A stretch of 35,985 nucleotides of DNA from an uncultured Bacteroidales bacterium (GCA_934717675.1 CAKUYZ010000011.1:1-35985); one strand, 5' to 3'. Positions 1 through 9,380 are shown, counted from the stretch's first letter. Notes: generated from the letters alone by a model not told the origin. Numbers and translations are program-made.

Positions 1-47
1 GCCGCCTCCACAGCCTCCGAACCACGCATTTCAATTCCCCTGCCATC

Positions 48-752
48 TCACACCTCCATTCGCATGAGGCCGCGGCACGGCACAAAGCGCACGCCAAGCT
101 CCTCTACAGCCCGCGCCACGGACGCAGCAGCCTCATAATCTTCCCAGCAATGCATGGGGACGAACACACGGGGACGCGTCATTCGACAGAACTCAGCGGG
201 TCCATCGGCAATATGGGCCCCCAAATGCGGGTCGGCGGGAAAGAGGGCGACATCGGCCCCCGACACGGCCGCGGACATCTTGCGCAGCTCGGCCTCGAAG
301 TAGCTGTGCATCCGCTTGTTGTCTTCTGCCGCAGCATCGGCGTGCTGCCAGTCGTTGAAGTCTCCCGCATGGAAAAGCCTGCGCCCGTCCGCCCCAATGA
401 GCCAAGAGACGCCGACATCAGTGGAGCCATGCGCCTCTACCGTCACGCGACCATCGGCAAAGACCTCGCCACGGTGCAGCCACGCGATGCGGCCGTCGTC
501 ACGCAACGGCTTATTGCGGCGGCGGATGTCTGCCGAGAAGACGTAGCGAATGGGACGCAGCGACTTCCAGAAGAGGGTCTCAGGATTAAAATGGTCGGCA
601 TGGGCGTGGCTTGCCAACACGTAGACCTGGGCGTCTGCCTCCGCCACCAAGTCGGCCACGCTCTCATCTCCGTCTTTCCAATAGTCTATGATGACAAGCG
701 CGCCATCGGCCTCGGCAAGAAAGCCGCTATGGTATATGTATGTAAGTTTCAT
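48..752 (-). CDS. Metallo-beta-lactamase-fold hydrolase
   Basis: A protein of 234 residues. The start is placed at the Met that opens MKLTYIYHSGF; the 12 residues upstream in the open frame do not look like part of the fold. It carries the metal-binding HxHxDH signature in SHAHADHF and a second metal-ligand region around FHAGDFN, followed by a late His in VPMHCW. These belong to the metallo-beta-lactamase superfamily, in the small UlaG/RNase Z-like hydrolase branch often annotated only as MBL-fold metallohydrolase. There is no signal peptide, so it is probably cytosolic. Substrate unknown. It is transcribed away from the efflux operon and its 3' end lies close to the window edge, so nothing can be said about genes downstream of it. 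The fold is well supported; the specific function is not. Confidence 0.85.
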   Translation of the reverse strand: MKLTYIYHSGFLAEADGALVIIDYWKDGDESVADLVAEADAQVYVLASHAHADHFNPETLFWKSLRPIRYVFSADIRRRNKPLRDDGRIAWLHRGEVFADGRVTVEAHGSTDVGVSWLIGADGRRLFHAGDFNDWQHADAAAEDNKRMHSYFEAELRKMSAAVSGADVALFPADPHLGAHIADGPAEFCRMTRPRVFVPMHCWEDYEAAASVARAVEELGVRFVPCRGLMRMEV

Positions 753-1056
753 CGTTTTGTGGATATTATATCTAAAGCAGGGCCACAAGTTGGCCTCTCA
801 CAGAATAATTTTTCACGCTGACGCAGTCCATGCGAAAACGAGCCAGGCAAACTTACAAAAGATTGCCATCACAAGGCACAAATGCCATCACACCGCGTGC
901 GTTTCATTCAGTGTCTTATTTTTTCGCCAAACACATACACGCACTTCCCACAAAGGACACTTTTGAGGTCGTCTGGCTATATAACTATACCCAAAGATGC
1001 TATTTATTCGCGCCGTGAGACATCAAAGTCTCTCAAACAGGACAATCAAAACAGAT
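753..1056. other. Divergent intergenic region between the MBL hydrolase and the efflux operon
   Basis: About 300 bases with no convincing gene; the short open frames here lack any recognisable protein. It must hold the promoters of both flanking units. A short inverted repeat (GAGAC, 6-base spacer, GTCTC) lies near 1016-1031, just upstream of the adaptor gene, and could be an operator or part of the leader. A TTTG at 962-965 could be a -33 element for the efflux operon, but no good TAnnTTTG partner follows it at the usual distance. Confidence 0.4.
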
Positions 1057-2121
1057 ATGCAATACGGGAGAAATATCATTGTGACAGCGCTCACATCTGC
1101 CGCACTTACGCTCACGAGCTGCGGAGGCGGAGCAAAAGACGCAAACCAAGTTGCCAATGCGGTAACAGTCAAAGAGATGACCATAGGCGCAGAGGCTTAC
1201 GCTAACAACGATTACAGCTATTCAGGAACGATTGAGGCAGGGACCGAGACCGCCCTCAGCTTTGCGTCGGGCGGGACGATCAGTCAGATTTTCGTAAAAG
1301 TGGGCGACATGGTGAGCAGCGGCCAACTCATTGCCACAGTAGATCAGACGAACTTGAAGAGCAACTATGAGATGACCCGCGCCAACCGAGTTCAAGCGCA
1401 GGACGCCTACGATAGGTATAAACAGGTGTATGACAAAGGCAGCCTGCCAGAAATCAGCTGGGTGGAGGTGCAGAGCAAACTGCAAGAGGCCGTATCGGCC
1501 GAGAACATAGCCCAAAAACATTTGAGAGACTGCAACCTATACGCACCGCACGGAGGCATCATATCTGAGAAGGACGCCGAGGTGGGACAAAACGTGGCCC
1601 CTGGCGCGCCAGTGGCGAAACTCGTGACTACCAAGATGCTCAACGTGAAGATTTACGTGCCGGAAAGCGAGATGGGCAACGTGAACATTGGCCTGCAGGC
1701 CGACATCAGGGTTCGAGCCATAGAAGGAGGCGACTTTCGCGGGCTTGTCTCGGAAAAAAGCGTCGTGGCCGACCCCGTGTCTCGCTCCTATGCCGTGAAG
1801 GTCAGAGTGCAAGAGGCAAGCGAGCGCCTTTTGCCAGGCATGATCGCGGACGTGAGGTTCACCGAGCAATCAGAAAAGCCAGACAGCTCCAGTGCCAGCC
1901 CAATCCTCATCCCCGCCAACGTCCTCCAACTGGCCGATGACAACTCCATCTTCGTATGGCTTGACGATGGTGGCCGCGCCTTGCGCCAGACCATTGTCTT
2001 GGGCGAATACCAGAGCAACGGGGTTGTGGTGAAAAGCGGCCTGAAGGCAGGTGACAGACTGATTGTTGAGGGACAGCAGAAAGTTTGCAACGGGACGATG
2101 CTTAGCGTCGCCACAGAATAG
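1057..2121 (+). CDS. RND efflux periplasmic adaptor lipoprotein (HlyD/AcrA family)
   Basis: The membrane fusion subunit of a tripartite efflux pump, linking the inner-membrane RND transporter to the outer-membrane channel. The start chosen at 1057 gives a signal peptide ending in the lipobox LTSC, with Cys22 as the lipidated residue; the 20 residues upstream in frame would spoil this signal. Around residues 50-80 comes the biotinyl-lipoyl-like half (ALSFASGGTISQIFVKVGD). A helical hairpin follows (roughly residues 90-150, rich in Gln, Glu, Lys and Ala), then the returning lipoyl half (YAPHGGIISEKDAEVGQNV) and the beta-barrel and membrane-proximal domains. Length, 354 residues, is normal for the family. 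It is followed after 11 bases by the pump gene, so the two are surely cotranscribed. The exported substrate cannot be read from the sequence. Confidence 0.93.
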   Translation: MQYGRNIIVTALTSAALTLTSCGGGAKDANQVANAVTVKEMTIGAEAYANNDYSYSGTIEAGTETALSFASGGTISQIFVKVGDMVSSGQLIATVDQTNLKSNYEMTRANRVQAQDAYDRYKQVYDKGSLPEISWVEVQSKLQEAVSAENIAQKHLRDCNLYAPHGGIISEKDAEVGQNVAPGAPVAKLVTTKMLNVKIYVPESEMGNVNIGLQADIRVRAIEGGDFRGLVSEKSVVADPVSRSYAVKVRVQEASERLLPGMIADVRFTEQSEKPDSSSASPILIPANVLQLADDNSIFVWLDDGGRALRQTIVLGEYQSNGVVVKSGLKAGDRLIVEGQQKVCNGTMLSVATE

Positions 2122-2132
2122 GAGGGAAGACC

Positions 2133-5100
2133 ATGGCAGAAGAGAAGAAACGAAACCTTGTGGAGTTGGCGATGCACTATCGCCAAATTGTCATACTCGT
2201 GGTGTGCTGCCTCATAGCCTTCGGCATATACAGCCTGCCGAACATGCGCAAAAACGAGTTTCCCGACTTCACGGTCCGTCAGGGCATCGTGGTGGCTGTG
2301 GCCCCCGGCAACACGGCCACAGAGATGCAGCAGCAGGTGACAAAGCCTCTGGAGGACTACATTTTCACCTTCGAGGAGGTCAAAAAAGAGAAGACCTACT
2401 CAATGAGCCGCGATGGCATCACCTACATCATGGTCCAGCTGAATGACGACTTGAACAACAAAGACGAGTTTTGGTCAAAGTTCAAGCACGGAATACAGGA
2501 GTTCAAGGGGAGGCTGCCTAAAAACGTGATGGCCGTAGAGGTGAAAGATGACTTTGGAGACACCTCCGCACTCCTCATCACGTTAGAGAGCTCAGAAAAA
2601 ACATATCGTGAGCTGTCGGACTATATGGACAGGCTGCAAGACCTGTTCCGCACCATCCCGAGCATAGGCCGCATGACCGTGAGCGGTATGCAGCGAGAGC
2701 AAATCACCGTCTCCTTAGACAACAACCACCTGGCCAACTATGGCCTGAGCGACCATACGGTGGCCCTTTCGCTCTTCAAGAAAGGATTCGTCAGCACGGC
2801 GGGCCGCATAAAAAACACGGAGTATACGTTGCCCATAAACGTGGCCAAATCTCTCAACAGCATATACGACATAGAGCAGCAAATAGTGTACTCATCCCCT
2901 ACGGGCACCGTGGTCCGCGTCAAAGACATAGCCACCGTGAAAAGGGAATATCCCGAGGCGGACAGCCGCATAACAAGCAACGGCAAGAAGTGCCTCCTGC
3001 TCAGCGTGGAGATGAAGAAGGGGCATAACATAGTGAAGATGGGAGAGGCTGTGGACGAAGCCATGGCGCGGTTTCAGCGCGACCTGCCTCAGGAGGTCAG
3101 CATATCCCGCATCACGGACCAGAGTAAAGTTGTGGGCGCCAGCGTCGTCAACTTTCTCCACGAGATTGTCATAGCCATTGTCGCCGTGGTGCTGGTGGTG
3201 ATGCTCCTCCTGCCCATGCGCGTGGCCTGGGTGGCGGCCTCCACCATCCCCATCACCATATTCACGTCATTGGGGCTGTACTACGCCTTGGGCATTGAGC
3301 TTAACACCGTCACGCTGGCCGCGCTCATTGTGACGTTGGGAATGATTGTGGACGACGCCATTGTCATCATAGACAACTATTTGGAGCAGATCGGCGAGGG
3401 CGTGAGCCGTTGGCACGCCGCCATCAACAGCGCCACGCGCTTCTTCAAGTCGGTGTTCACGGCCACTCTGGCCATCAGCATCACCTTCTTCCCGTTCCTG
3501 TTCATCTGCGAGGGTCAGATACATGACTTCCTCCTTTCGTTCCCGTGGGCCATAAGCATAGTGCTTGTAGTGTCATTGGCAGTCGCCTCGCTGGTCGTGC
3601 CGTTCATCCAGTTCTGGTTCATCAGGAAGCCGTTGAAAGACGCGGGCGAGAAGTCATTCTCTTTCCTCTACGTCTTGCAGAAATATTATGACAAACTGCT
3701 GAACCTCTGCTTCAAATGGCCCAAGACAACGGTTGCGCTCGGCCTCCTGGCCATCGTGGGCGGCGGACTGTGGATAACCCGATTGCCACAGCAGATGATG
3801 CCCTCCGCGCAACGCAACCAGTTTGCCGTGGAGATATACCTCCCCGCGTCCTCGTCTTTGGAAAAGACGGAGCGGGTGGCCGACAGAGTGGAGCAAATCC
3901 TCCGCAAAGACCCAAGAGTCGTCTCCGTGACGTCGTTCAAGGGATGCTCCTCGCCCAGATTCCACACCGCCTACGCCCCGCAGATTGCCGACAAGAGCTA
4001 CGCCCAGTTCATCGTCAACACCACCGACGAAGACGCCACCGAGCAGACGCTCGACGAATATGCCGACAAATACGCCGACATTTTCCCCGAAGCGCAAGTC
4101 AAGTTCAAGCAGCTGAGTTACAGCGAGCCCAACTGCCCCATTGAGATAAGGCTGAGCGGCGAGGACAAGAGCGCCATCTTGGCAGACGCCGACAAGATAA
4201 AGGCGATATTGAACACAATGCCCGAAATGAACCTTGTCCGCACCGACTACAAAGAACCCCAGACTTCCGTCACAATAAAACTGAAGGAAGATGAGGCGTC
4301 GCGCCTGGGCCTCACCAACAGCGACATCGAGGCCATCATGGCCATCAGATATGGCAAGGGCGTGAGCATAGCGGACGTCTGGGAGGGAGACAACGACGTG
4401 CCGGTGGTGCTGAAGAGCAGCAGCTCCGATGCCCCGACCGTCAGCGACCTCCTGAACGAGAAAGTGCCTGTTATGGGCGGGCTGAAGAACGTGCCTCTGC
4501 GCCAAGTGGCCGACATTGAGCCCACCACGGAAAACGGCCAAATTGTGTGCCGAAACGGCGTGCCAACCGTCACGGTGATGGCAGACCTGAAGCGCGGGCA
4601 AAACGCCATAGAGGTCACGTCGCGCATACGCGAGAAAATTAAAAACGCGGAGCTCACCCCTGGCGTGACAATGACGTTCGGAGGCGACTATGAAGACAGC
4701 GACGAGAAGATGACGCCCGTGTTCTATAGCCTGGGGGCCGCCGCCGTGATGATTTTCTTCATCCTGCTCTCACACTTCCACAAGATCAACCTCTCGGCCC
4801 TCATCTTCACGGCAATGCTGCTGTGCCTCTTCAGCGCGGCCGCCAGCATCAGCATCCAGGGCGTATCGTTCAGCGTGACGTGCGTGCTTGGCCTTGTCTG
4901 CCTCATGGGAATCATTGTGCGAAACGGCATCATCATGTATGACTATGCGGAAGAGTTGCGTGAGAAGGAGGGCATGCTGCTGAAAGACGCCATCTGGCAC
5001 TCCGCCAGCCGCAGAATGCGCCCAATATTCCTGACCTCGGCGGCGGCCTCCATGGGCGTTGTGCCCATGATATTGGGAGGCAGCACATTGTGGATGCCCA

Positions 5101-5234
5101 TGGGCACCGTGATCGGATATGGGGCCATAATATCCATGGCGTTCATCCTCACAGTCTTGCCTGTCGGGTATCTGCTGGTGTTTGAGGGGAAAGAGGCGCG
5201 ACGCCAAGCCGTGCTCGATATGGAAAAAGAATAA
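2133..5234 (+). CDS. RND-family efflux transporter, inner-membrane pump
   Basis: A 1033-residue RND permease, the full length expected for the AcrB-like (HAE) group. It has a first membrane helix at about residues 17-37 (IVILVVCCLIAFGIYSLP), a large periplasmic porter region, six helices from about residue 340, a second periplasmic loop, and a final helix bundle from about residue 860. The proton-relay aspartates are Asp407 and Asp408 in GMIVDDAIVIIDN, at the same numbering as in E. coli AcrB. The position equivalent to the AcrB helix-10 lysine reads GIIVRNGIIMYD, so it appears to be Arg930 rather than Lys. It is the middle gene of an adaptor-pump-channel operon, 21 bases before the channel gene. 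Whether it exports drugs, bile acids or fatty acids is not decidable here. Confidence 0.95.
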   Translation: MAEEKKRNLVELAMHYRQIVILVVCCLIAFGIYSLPNMRKNEFPDFTVRQGIVVAVAPGNTATEMQQQVTKPLEDYIFTFEEVKKEKTYSMSRDGITYIMVQLNDDLNNKDEFWSKFKHGIQEFKGRLPKNVMAVEVKDDFGDTSALLITLESSEKTYRELSDYMDRLQDLFRTIPSIGRMTVSGMQREQITVSLDNNHLANYGLSDHTVALSLFKKGFVSTAGRIKNTEYTLPINVAKSLNSIYDIEQQIVYSSPTGTVVRVKDIATVKREYPEADSRITSNGKKCLLLSVEMKKGHNIVKMGEAVDEAMARFQRDLPQEVSISRITDQSKVVGASVVNFLHEIVIAIVAVVLVVMLLLPMRVAWVAASTIPITIFTSLGLYYALGIELNTVTLAALIVTLGMIVDDAIVIIDNYLEQIGEGVSRWHAAINSATRFFKSVFTATLAISITFFPFLFICEGQIHDFLLSFPWAISIVLVVSLAVASLVVPFIQFWFIRKPLKDAGEKSFSFLYVLQKYYDKLLNLCFKWPKTTVALGLLAIVGGGLWITRLPQQMMPSAQRNQFAVEIYLPASSSLEKTERVADRVEQILRKDPRVVSVTSFKGCSSPRFHTAYAPQIADKSYAQFIVNTTDEDATEQTLDEYADKYADIFPEAQVKFKQLSYSEPNCPIEIRLSGEDKSAILADADKIKAILNTMPEMNLVRTDYKEPQTSVTIKLKEDEASRLGLTNSDIEAIMAIRYGKGVSIADVWEGDNDVPVVLKSSSSDAPTVSDLLNEKVPVMGGLKNVPLRQVADIEPTTENGQIVCRNGVPTVTVMADLKRGQNAIEVTSRIREKIKNAELTPGVTMTFGGDYEDSDEKMTPVFYSLGAAAVMIFFILLSHFHKINLSALIFTAMLLCLFSAAASISIQGVSFSVTCVLGLVCLMGIIVRNGIIMYDYAEELREKEGMLLKDAIWHSASRRMRPIFLTSAAASMGVVPMILGGSTLWMPMGTVIGYGAIISMAFILTVLPVGYLLVFEGKEARRQAVLDMEKE

Positions 5235-5255
5235 CATTGGGGGAGACAAATAATT

Positions 5256-6566
5256 ATGAAAAGAGCAACAAAGATCTCAATAATAGCGATGATTGCGGCG
5301 TTCGGGGCGGTCACATTGCCCGCAGCGTCACAAAGCAAGAAACAATACACCCTCGATGAGTGCGTGAGCGAGGCCGTGAGCAACAACCTGAAGCTCCGCA
5401 ACGCCAACGGGCAGGTGGCCATGTCGGAAGAGCAGCGCAAAGAGGCCTTGACCAAATATTTCCCAACCATCACGGCCTCGGGAGCAGCCTTCACGGCCAA
5501 CAAGAGCCTGATTCAAGTGAACCTGATGGGCATGGACATGGCTTTTGTCAAAAAAGGCGTGGTGGCTGGCGTGCAGGCCATGCAGCCGGTCTTCAAGGGC
5601 GGGCTCATCATAAATAACAACAGGCTCGCAAAAGTGGGCGAAGAGGCCTCTCGCCTGCAGCGAGACCTGACGGAGAATGAGATTCGCCTTGGGGTGGAAC
5701 AATACTACTGGCAAATTGTCATGCTGGAAGAGAAGCTGGTGACACTCAATCTGCTAGACAAGCAACTAGAAAGCGTCCGCAACGACGCCCAGGTGGCCGT
5801 TGACGCCGGCATACGCAACCGCAACGACTTGCTACAGGTGCAGCTGCGCCAAAACGAGGTCAGGACATCAATAATACAGGCTCAAAACGCAATATCCACG
5901 GGAAAAGACTTGCTGGCGCAGCTGATGGGACACGCAAACGAAGAGTTTGACGTCAGCTCACAGTTTGGCCTTGGCGAAGATGAAGCCCCAATGCCAGAAT
6001 CGCCGGAGTCGCTATATCAGTCGCCAGAGACATCGCTCGCGCAGACATATGAATATCAGCTTCTGGATAAAAACATAGAAGCCAACAAGCTACAGCACAA
6101 ACTGTCCGTGGGGAATAATTTGCCGACGGTGGCCGTGGGTGGCGCATACCAGTATGACAACATCTTGGACAAGTCACAAAACCACCTCATCGGCATGGTC
6201 AGCGTCATTGTGCCCCTCACAAACTGGTGGGGCGGCTCGCATGAGATGAAGCGGATGAAAATCCAGACGGCCAACTCCTTAAACGAGAAGCAAGAGCAGA
6301 GCGAGATGCTGGTCATAAGGATGCGCAAGGCTTGGAACGACATGACAGACGCATACGAGCAAGTGGCCATTGCGAAAGAGAGCATCGCGCAGAGCGAGGA
6401 GAACCTGCGCCTCAACACCGACTACTACCAGGCCGGGACGGCCACCATCAGCGACCTCCTCGACGCGCAAACGCTGTACCAGAAGAGCAAGGACAAATAT
6501 GTGGAGTCCTATACCCTTTATGAGATAAAAAAGCGCGAATATCTGCTAGTTACCGGCAGAAGATAA
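5256..6566 (+). CDS. TolC-family outer-membrane efflux channel
   Basis: A 436-residue outer-membrane factor that completes the RND pump. It begins with a signal peptide (MKRATKISIIAMIAAFGA, cleavage near AAS-QS). Two OEP repeats follow, each with long helices: the first starts at YTLDECVSEAVSNNLKLRNA, the second around residue 250. The C-terminal part contains the typical line YYQAGTATISDLLDAQTLYQKSKDKY, which is highly characteristic of the TolC/OprM family. It is the last gene of the operon and is followed by a hairpin terminator. The regulator gene beyond it is on the opposite strand, tail to tail. Confidence 0.95.
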   Translation: MKRATKISIIAMIAAFGAVTLPAASQSKKQYTLDECVSEAVSNNLKLRNANGQVAMSEEQRKEALTKYFPTITASGAAFTANKSLIQVNLMGMDMAFVKKGVVAGVQAMQPVFKGGLIINNNRLAKVGEEASRLQRDLTENEIRLGVEQYYWQIVMLEEKLVTLNLLDKQLESVRNDAQVAVDAGIRNRNDLLQVQLRQNEVRTSIIQAQNAISTGKDLLAQLMGHANEEFDVSSQFGLGEDEAPMPESPESLYQSPETSLAQTYEYQLLDKNIEANKLQHKLSVGNNLPTVAVGGAYQYDNILDKSQNHLIGMVSVIVPLTNWWGGSHEMKRMKIQTANSLNEKQEQSEMLVIRMRKAWNDMTDAYEQVAIAKESIAQSEENLRLNTDYYQAGTATISDLLDAQTLYQKSKDKYVESYTLYEIKKREYLLVTGRR

Positions 6567-6573
6567 GAGATGC

Positions 6574-6623
6574 GGGCACGCGGCCTACCCGTTGGTCAAA
6601 GACGGTAGGGCGCATGCCCTTTT
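6574..6623 (+). terminator. Rho-independent terminator of the efflux operon
   Basis: A long stem with two or three internal mismatches is formed by GGGCACGCGGCCTACC and GGTAGGGCGCATGCCC, followed by TTTTCT. It lies 8 bases after the channel stop codon. The T run reaches the stop codon of the convergent AraC-type gene, so the two units end against each other. Confidence 0.75.
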
Positions 6624-6624
6624 C

Positions 6625-7512
6625 TCATTTCTGGAGGCGAAAAGCCCTCGGCGACACACCCAACTGCCGTTTCACGTATTTGCCGAAGAAAGACAGGTTC
6701 TCGAAACCAGTGTCATTGGCAATCTCCTTGATGGTCTTGTCTGTGAAACGGAGCATCTGATTTATGTAGTTGACAGTCCTCTCGTTGATAAGTTCGGACG
6801 CCGTCTTTCCGCTTTGTTGCTTGCACACGGCGGACAAGTGCTTGCGCGAGACACAGAGTTTGTCGGCATAAAAACCCACCTCGTGACGGCATGGGGAGGA
6901 GTCGGCAAGCATCCGAGCGAAGCGTTTGAAGAGAATCTCGGAGGCCGTGTAGCCATATCCACCCATATCAAGGTTGAGCTTAGGGGAGAGGAAGTCATAA
7001 AACTCATATATGAGCGAGTGGAGCAGCAGTTTGAGCACTTCCTTATGATGCGGCAATTTTGTGTCAATTAGTTTCCTACGAATGATGCCAAGATCAAAGA
7101 CGGCCCGTTCGACCTCGTCATCATCCATGTGAAACACAGGTTGCTTCTTCACGGCCAAGACGGCTTCCCAATGATTGCCGCCAAGGAAGAACACGCTCTC
7201 AAAAAAAGCTGGGGAAATGACCAGACCCACGCATTTGAAGTCGATGCTCACCATGGCATTTTCCACAAAAAGGTCGGGAGGGCCAATCACCAGGTCATGC
7301 TTATTTATGTTATGCGTCCTCCCGTCCAACAAGCACTTTCCCTTCCCCTCCAGACAAATGGCCACGATATATGACTCCGTATGGACGTTCGTTATCGGCA
7401 GGTCTCCGATCTCGTCAAACACTGCAATATCTTCAGAAGTAAGTTCTTGCAGCTTGCGATTGAACGCCACTTCCTGGCCCCAATTATCTTCCTTGTTCGC
7501 CTCTACTTCCAT
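6625..7512 (-). CDS. AraC-family transcriptional regulator
   Basis: A DNA-binding regulator of 295 residues. The N-terminal part (to about residue 165) resembles a cupin-like sensing domain: HTESYIVAICLEGKGKCLLDG and the following NKHDLVIGPPDLF are typical of the AraC N-terminal barrel. The C-terminal 100 residues hold two helix-turn-helix units: ADKLCVSRKHLSAVCKQQSG and then the family signature ending IKEIANDTGFENLSFFGKYVKRQLGVSP. The ligand is unknown. It meets the efflux operon tail to tail and is divergent from fprA, so either neighbour could be its target. A good promoter lies upstream. Confidence 0.93.
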   Translation of the reverse strand: MEVEANKEDNWGQEVAFNRKLQELTSEDIAVFDEIGDLPITNVHTESYIVAICLEGKGKCLLDGRTHNINKHDLVIGPPDLFVENAMVSIDFKCVGLVISPAFFESVFFLGGNHWEAVLAVKKQPVFHMDDDEVERAVFDLGIIRRKLIDTKLPHHKEVLKLLLHSLIYEFYDFLSPKLNLDMGGYGYTASEILFKRFARMLADSSPCRHEVGFYADKLCVSRKHLSAVCKQQSGKTASELINERTVNYINQMLRFTDKTIKEIANDTGFENLSFFGKYVKRQLGVSPRAFRLQK

Positions 7513-7561
7513 AGTTTTACCGCATTATTGAGCAACGCCAACGCCTCTGGAAACTACTTGA

Positions 7562-7594
7562 CAAATATACATTCTTCAGCTCGCAATCTCCAAC
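7562..7594 (-). promoter_or_regulatory. Bacteroidetes-type promoter of the AraC-family gene
   Basis: On the minus strand, GTTG (7594-7591) is followed after 21 bases by TATATTTG (7569-7562), matching the Bacteroidetes consensus TTTG-N19-21-TAnnTTTG with one mismatch in the -33 box. It would start a transcript about 45 bases before the ATG. Confidence 0.6.
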
Positions 7595-7606
7595 CCGCCG
7601 CGCAAC

Positions 7607-7637
7607 ATTGGATGGACTTGTGCGTATAAGTAATTTG
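7607..7637 (+). promoter_or_regulatory. fprA: Possible fprA promoter
   Basis: ATTG at 7607-7610 and TAATTTG at 7631-7637 with a 20-base spacer. The -7 element is one base shorter than TAnnTTTG, so this is only a plausible reading. It lies about 50 bases before the fprA start codon. Confidence 0.35.
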
Positions 7638-7690
7638 TGACGCGTGCGACATAACGCTGAGTTGAAAACGAAAACACAACACTCTCAAAA

Positions 7691-8845
7691 ATGGCAGAGA
7701 TAAAATACATTGGCGCAAGTGACCGCCAAATAGACCTTTTTGAAAATCAATATCCCGTGCCTGAAGGCATGGCCTACAACTCCTATGTGATATTGGACGA
7801 CAAAGTGGCCGTGATGGACACTGTGGACATCAGAGTCGCCGCACGATGGAAAGAGCGTCTTGCGGAAGCCTTGCGCGGGCGCAAGCCAGATTATTTGGTG
7901 GTACAGCACCTGGAGCCGGATCATTCGGGCCTCATTGGGTGGTTTGCTGGTCAATATCCCGAGGCGACGGTGGTCTTGTCTGCACGCGCGGCGCAAATGC
8001 TGCCCCAGTTCTTCGAGGGCGTCAACTTCAAGACGCTCACGGTGAAAGAGGGCGACACGCTGAGCCTAGGGCATCATGAGCTGCACTTTGTCATGGCGCC
8101 TATGGTGCATTGGCCAGAGGTGATGGTGAGCTACGAGAGCGCATCTCGCTCACTCTTCTCGGCCGACGCTTTCGGTGAGTTTGGAGCCCTGGATGACAGC
8201 GGCGAGGACGATGACGACTGGGCGCCAGGCGCGCGCCGCTACTACTACAACATCTGCGGCAAATACGGAAGCCCCGTCCAGGCACTGCTGAAAAAGGCCG
8301 CACAGCTAGACATTGAGACCATCTACCCGCTCCACGGCCCCATCCTCCGCGGGCAGATGCTGGCCGACGCACTGAGCCACTACAAAAACTGGAGCTCATA
8401 CACGCCAGAGAAGAGCGGCATAGTGGTGGCTCACGCCTCCATCCACGGCAACACGGCGGCAGCGGCAGAGACGCTGGCTGAGATGCTCAGAGCCAAAGGC
8501 GCAGACGTGACGACCATCGACCTGACGCGCACCGACGTGTCTTACGCCCTGGCGGAAGTGATGGACCACGCCAAGACTGTGTTCTGCGCCTCGTCTTATG
8601 ACGCGGGACTGTTCCCGCCAATGGAGAGCCTGCTGCTCCACCTCAAGGCCAAGAATTATAACGGCCGCAGAGTGGGGCTGGTGGAGAATGGCTCGTGGGC
8701 CCCGTGCGCAGGCAAGGTGATGCGCAAGTTGCTAGACGAAATGAAAGGCATTGAGGTGGTTGAGCCGCTCGTGACCATCAAGACGAGACTCAATGCCGAC
8801 AGCAAGGCCGCCCTGCAAAGCCTAGCCGACGCCATGGACAAATAA
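7691..8845 (+). CDS. fprA: Flavodiiron protein (A-type flavoprotein, O2/NO reductase)
   Basis: A 384-residue cytosolic flavodiiron protein that reduces oxygen to water and/or nitric oxide to N2O, protecting anaerobes. The N-terminal metallo-beta-lactamase-like domain (about 1-245) keeps all diiron ligands: His73, Glu75, Asp77 and His78 in HLEPDHSG, His140 in MVHWPE, Asp159 in SADAFG and His215 in PLHGPI. The C-terminal flavodoxin domain (about 252-384) has the FMN phosphate loop ASIHGNTAAAAE and the later ENGSWAP loop. There is no rubredoxin or flavin-reductase extension, so electrons must come from a separate donor. It is monocistronic: divergent from the AraC-type gene and closed by its own terminator. 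Confidence 0.95.
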   Translation: MAEIKYIGASDRQIDLFENQYPVPEGMAYNSYVILDDKVAVMDTVDIRVAARWKERLAEALRGRKPDYLVVQHLEPDHSGLIGWFAGQYPEATVVLSARAAQMLPQFFEGVNFKTLTVKEGDTLSLGHHELHFVMAPMVHWPEVMVSYESASRSLFSADAFGEFGALDDSGEDDDDWAPGARRYYYNICGKYGSPVQALLKKAAQLDIETIYPLHGPILRGQMLADALSHYKNWSSYTPEKSGIVVAHASIHGNTAAAAETLAEMLRAKGADVTTIDLTRTDVSYALAEVMDHAKTVFCASSYDAGLFPPMESLLLHLKAKNYNGRRVGLVENGSWAPCAGKVMRKLLDEMKGIEVVEPLVTIKTRLNADSKAALQSLADAMDK

Positions 8846-8885
8846 GCCACGTAGACCCCGCGGGCAACCCACTTACTGAAAGGAA

Positions 8886-8927
8886 GCCGCGCCAATCACC
8901 CCAAAGGTGGTTGGCGCGGCTCTTTTC
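8886..8927 (+). terminator. Rho-independent terminator of fprA
   Basis: A 15-base-pair stem, GCCGCGCCAATCACC with GGTGGTTGGCGCGGC (one G-T wobble), with a 5-base loop and followed by TCTTTTCT. It lies 40 bases after the fprA stop codon. The 211 bases from 8928 to 9138 hold nothing I can identify. Confidence 0.85.
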
Positions 8928-9138
8928 TGCACAAACTTCGCATAAAAAAGCCACCCGCATCAGCAGCCCCTACTGAGGGCGACCGATACGGGGGCTTCAC
9001 GCATTATGAAAAACAGACAAATCTCGAATCTCTCATTCTCAATTCCATCACTTATTACGCATTGTGTCTCACATTGTTTCGCACATTTCACCTAAACATG
9101 CCGTCAAAAAACACATTTTGCTAACAAGCCCTCCCCCC

Positions 9139-9181
9139 AAAAAAAGAAACAAGCCCTTGACTTTATGAAAGTCAAGGGCTT
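9139..9181 (-). terminator. Rho-independent terminator of tRNA-Thr
   Basis: A perfect 14-base-pair hairpin (AAGCCCTTGACTTT, loop of 3, then its complement) followed on the minus strand by GTTTCTTTTTTT. It begins 8 bases after the tRNA discriminator base, so it ends the tRNA transcript. Confidence 0.88.
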
Positions 9182-9189
9182 GCCGCAAG

Positions 9190-9262
<73 letters not shown>

Positions 9263-9339
9263 GATTCCGCTACAAAAGTAGTAATATTATCTGAAGATAC
9301 AAACAACTGCCACAATTTTAGCCACGCCCAATTGTGACA

Positions 9340-9380
9340 AAAAAAGCCTCCCCCTTGGAATGACTCCAAGGGGGGAGGCC
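9340..9380 (-). terminator. Rho-independent terminator of nifJ
   Basis: A stem of GCCTCCCCC plus TTGGA with its complement (one extra G in one arm) and a 4-base loop, followed on the minus strand by seven T. It lies about 50 bases beyond the nifJ stop codon. Confidence 0.88.
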
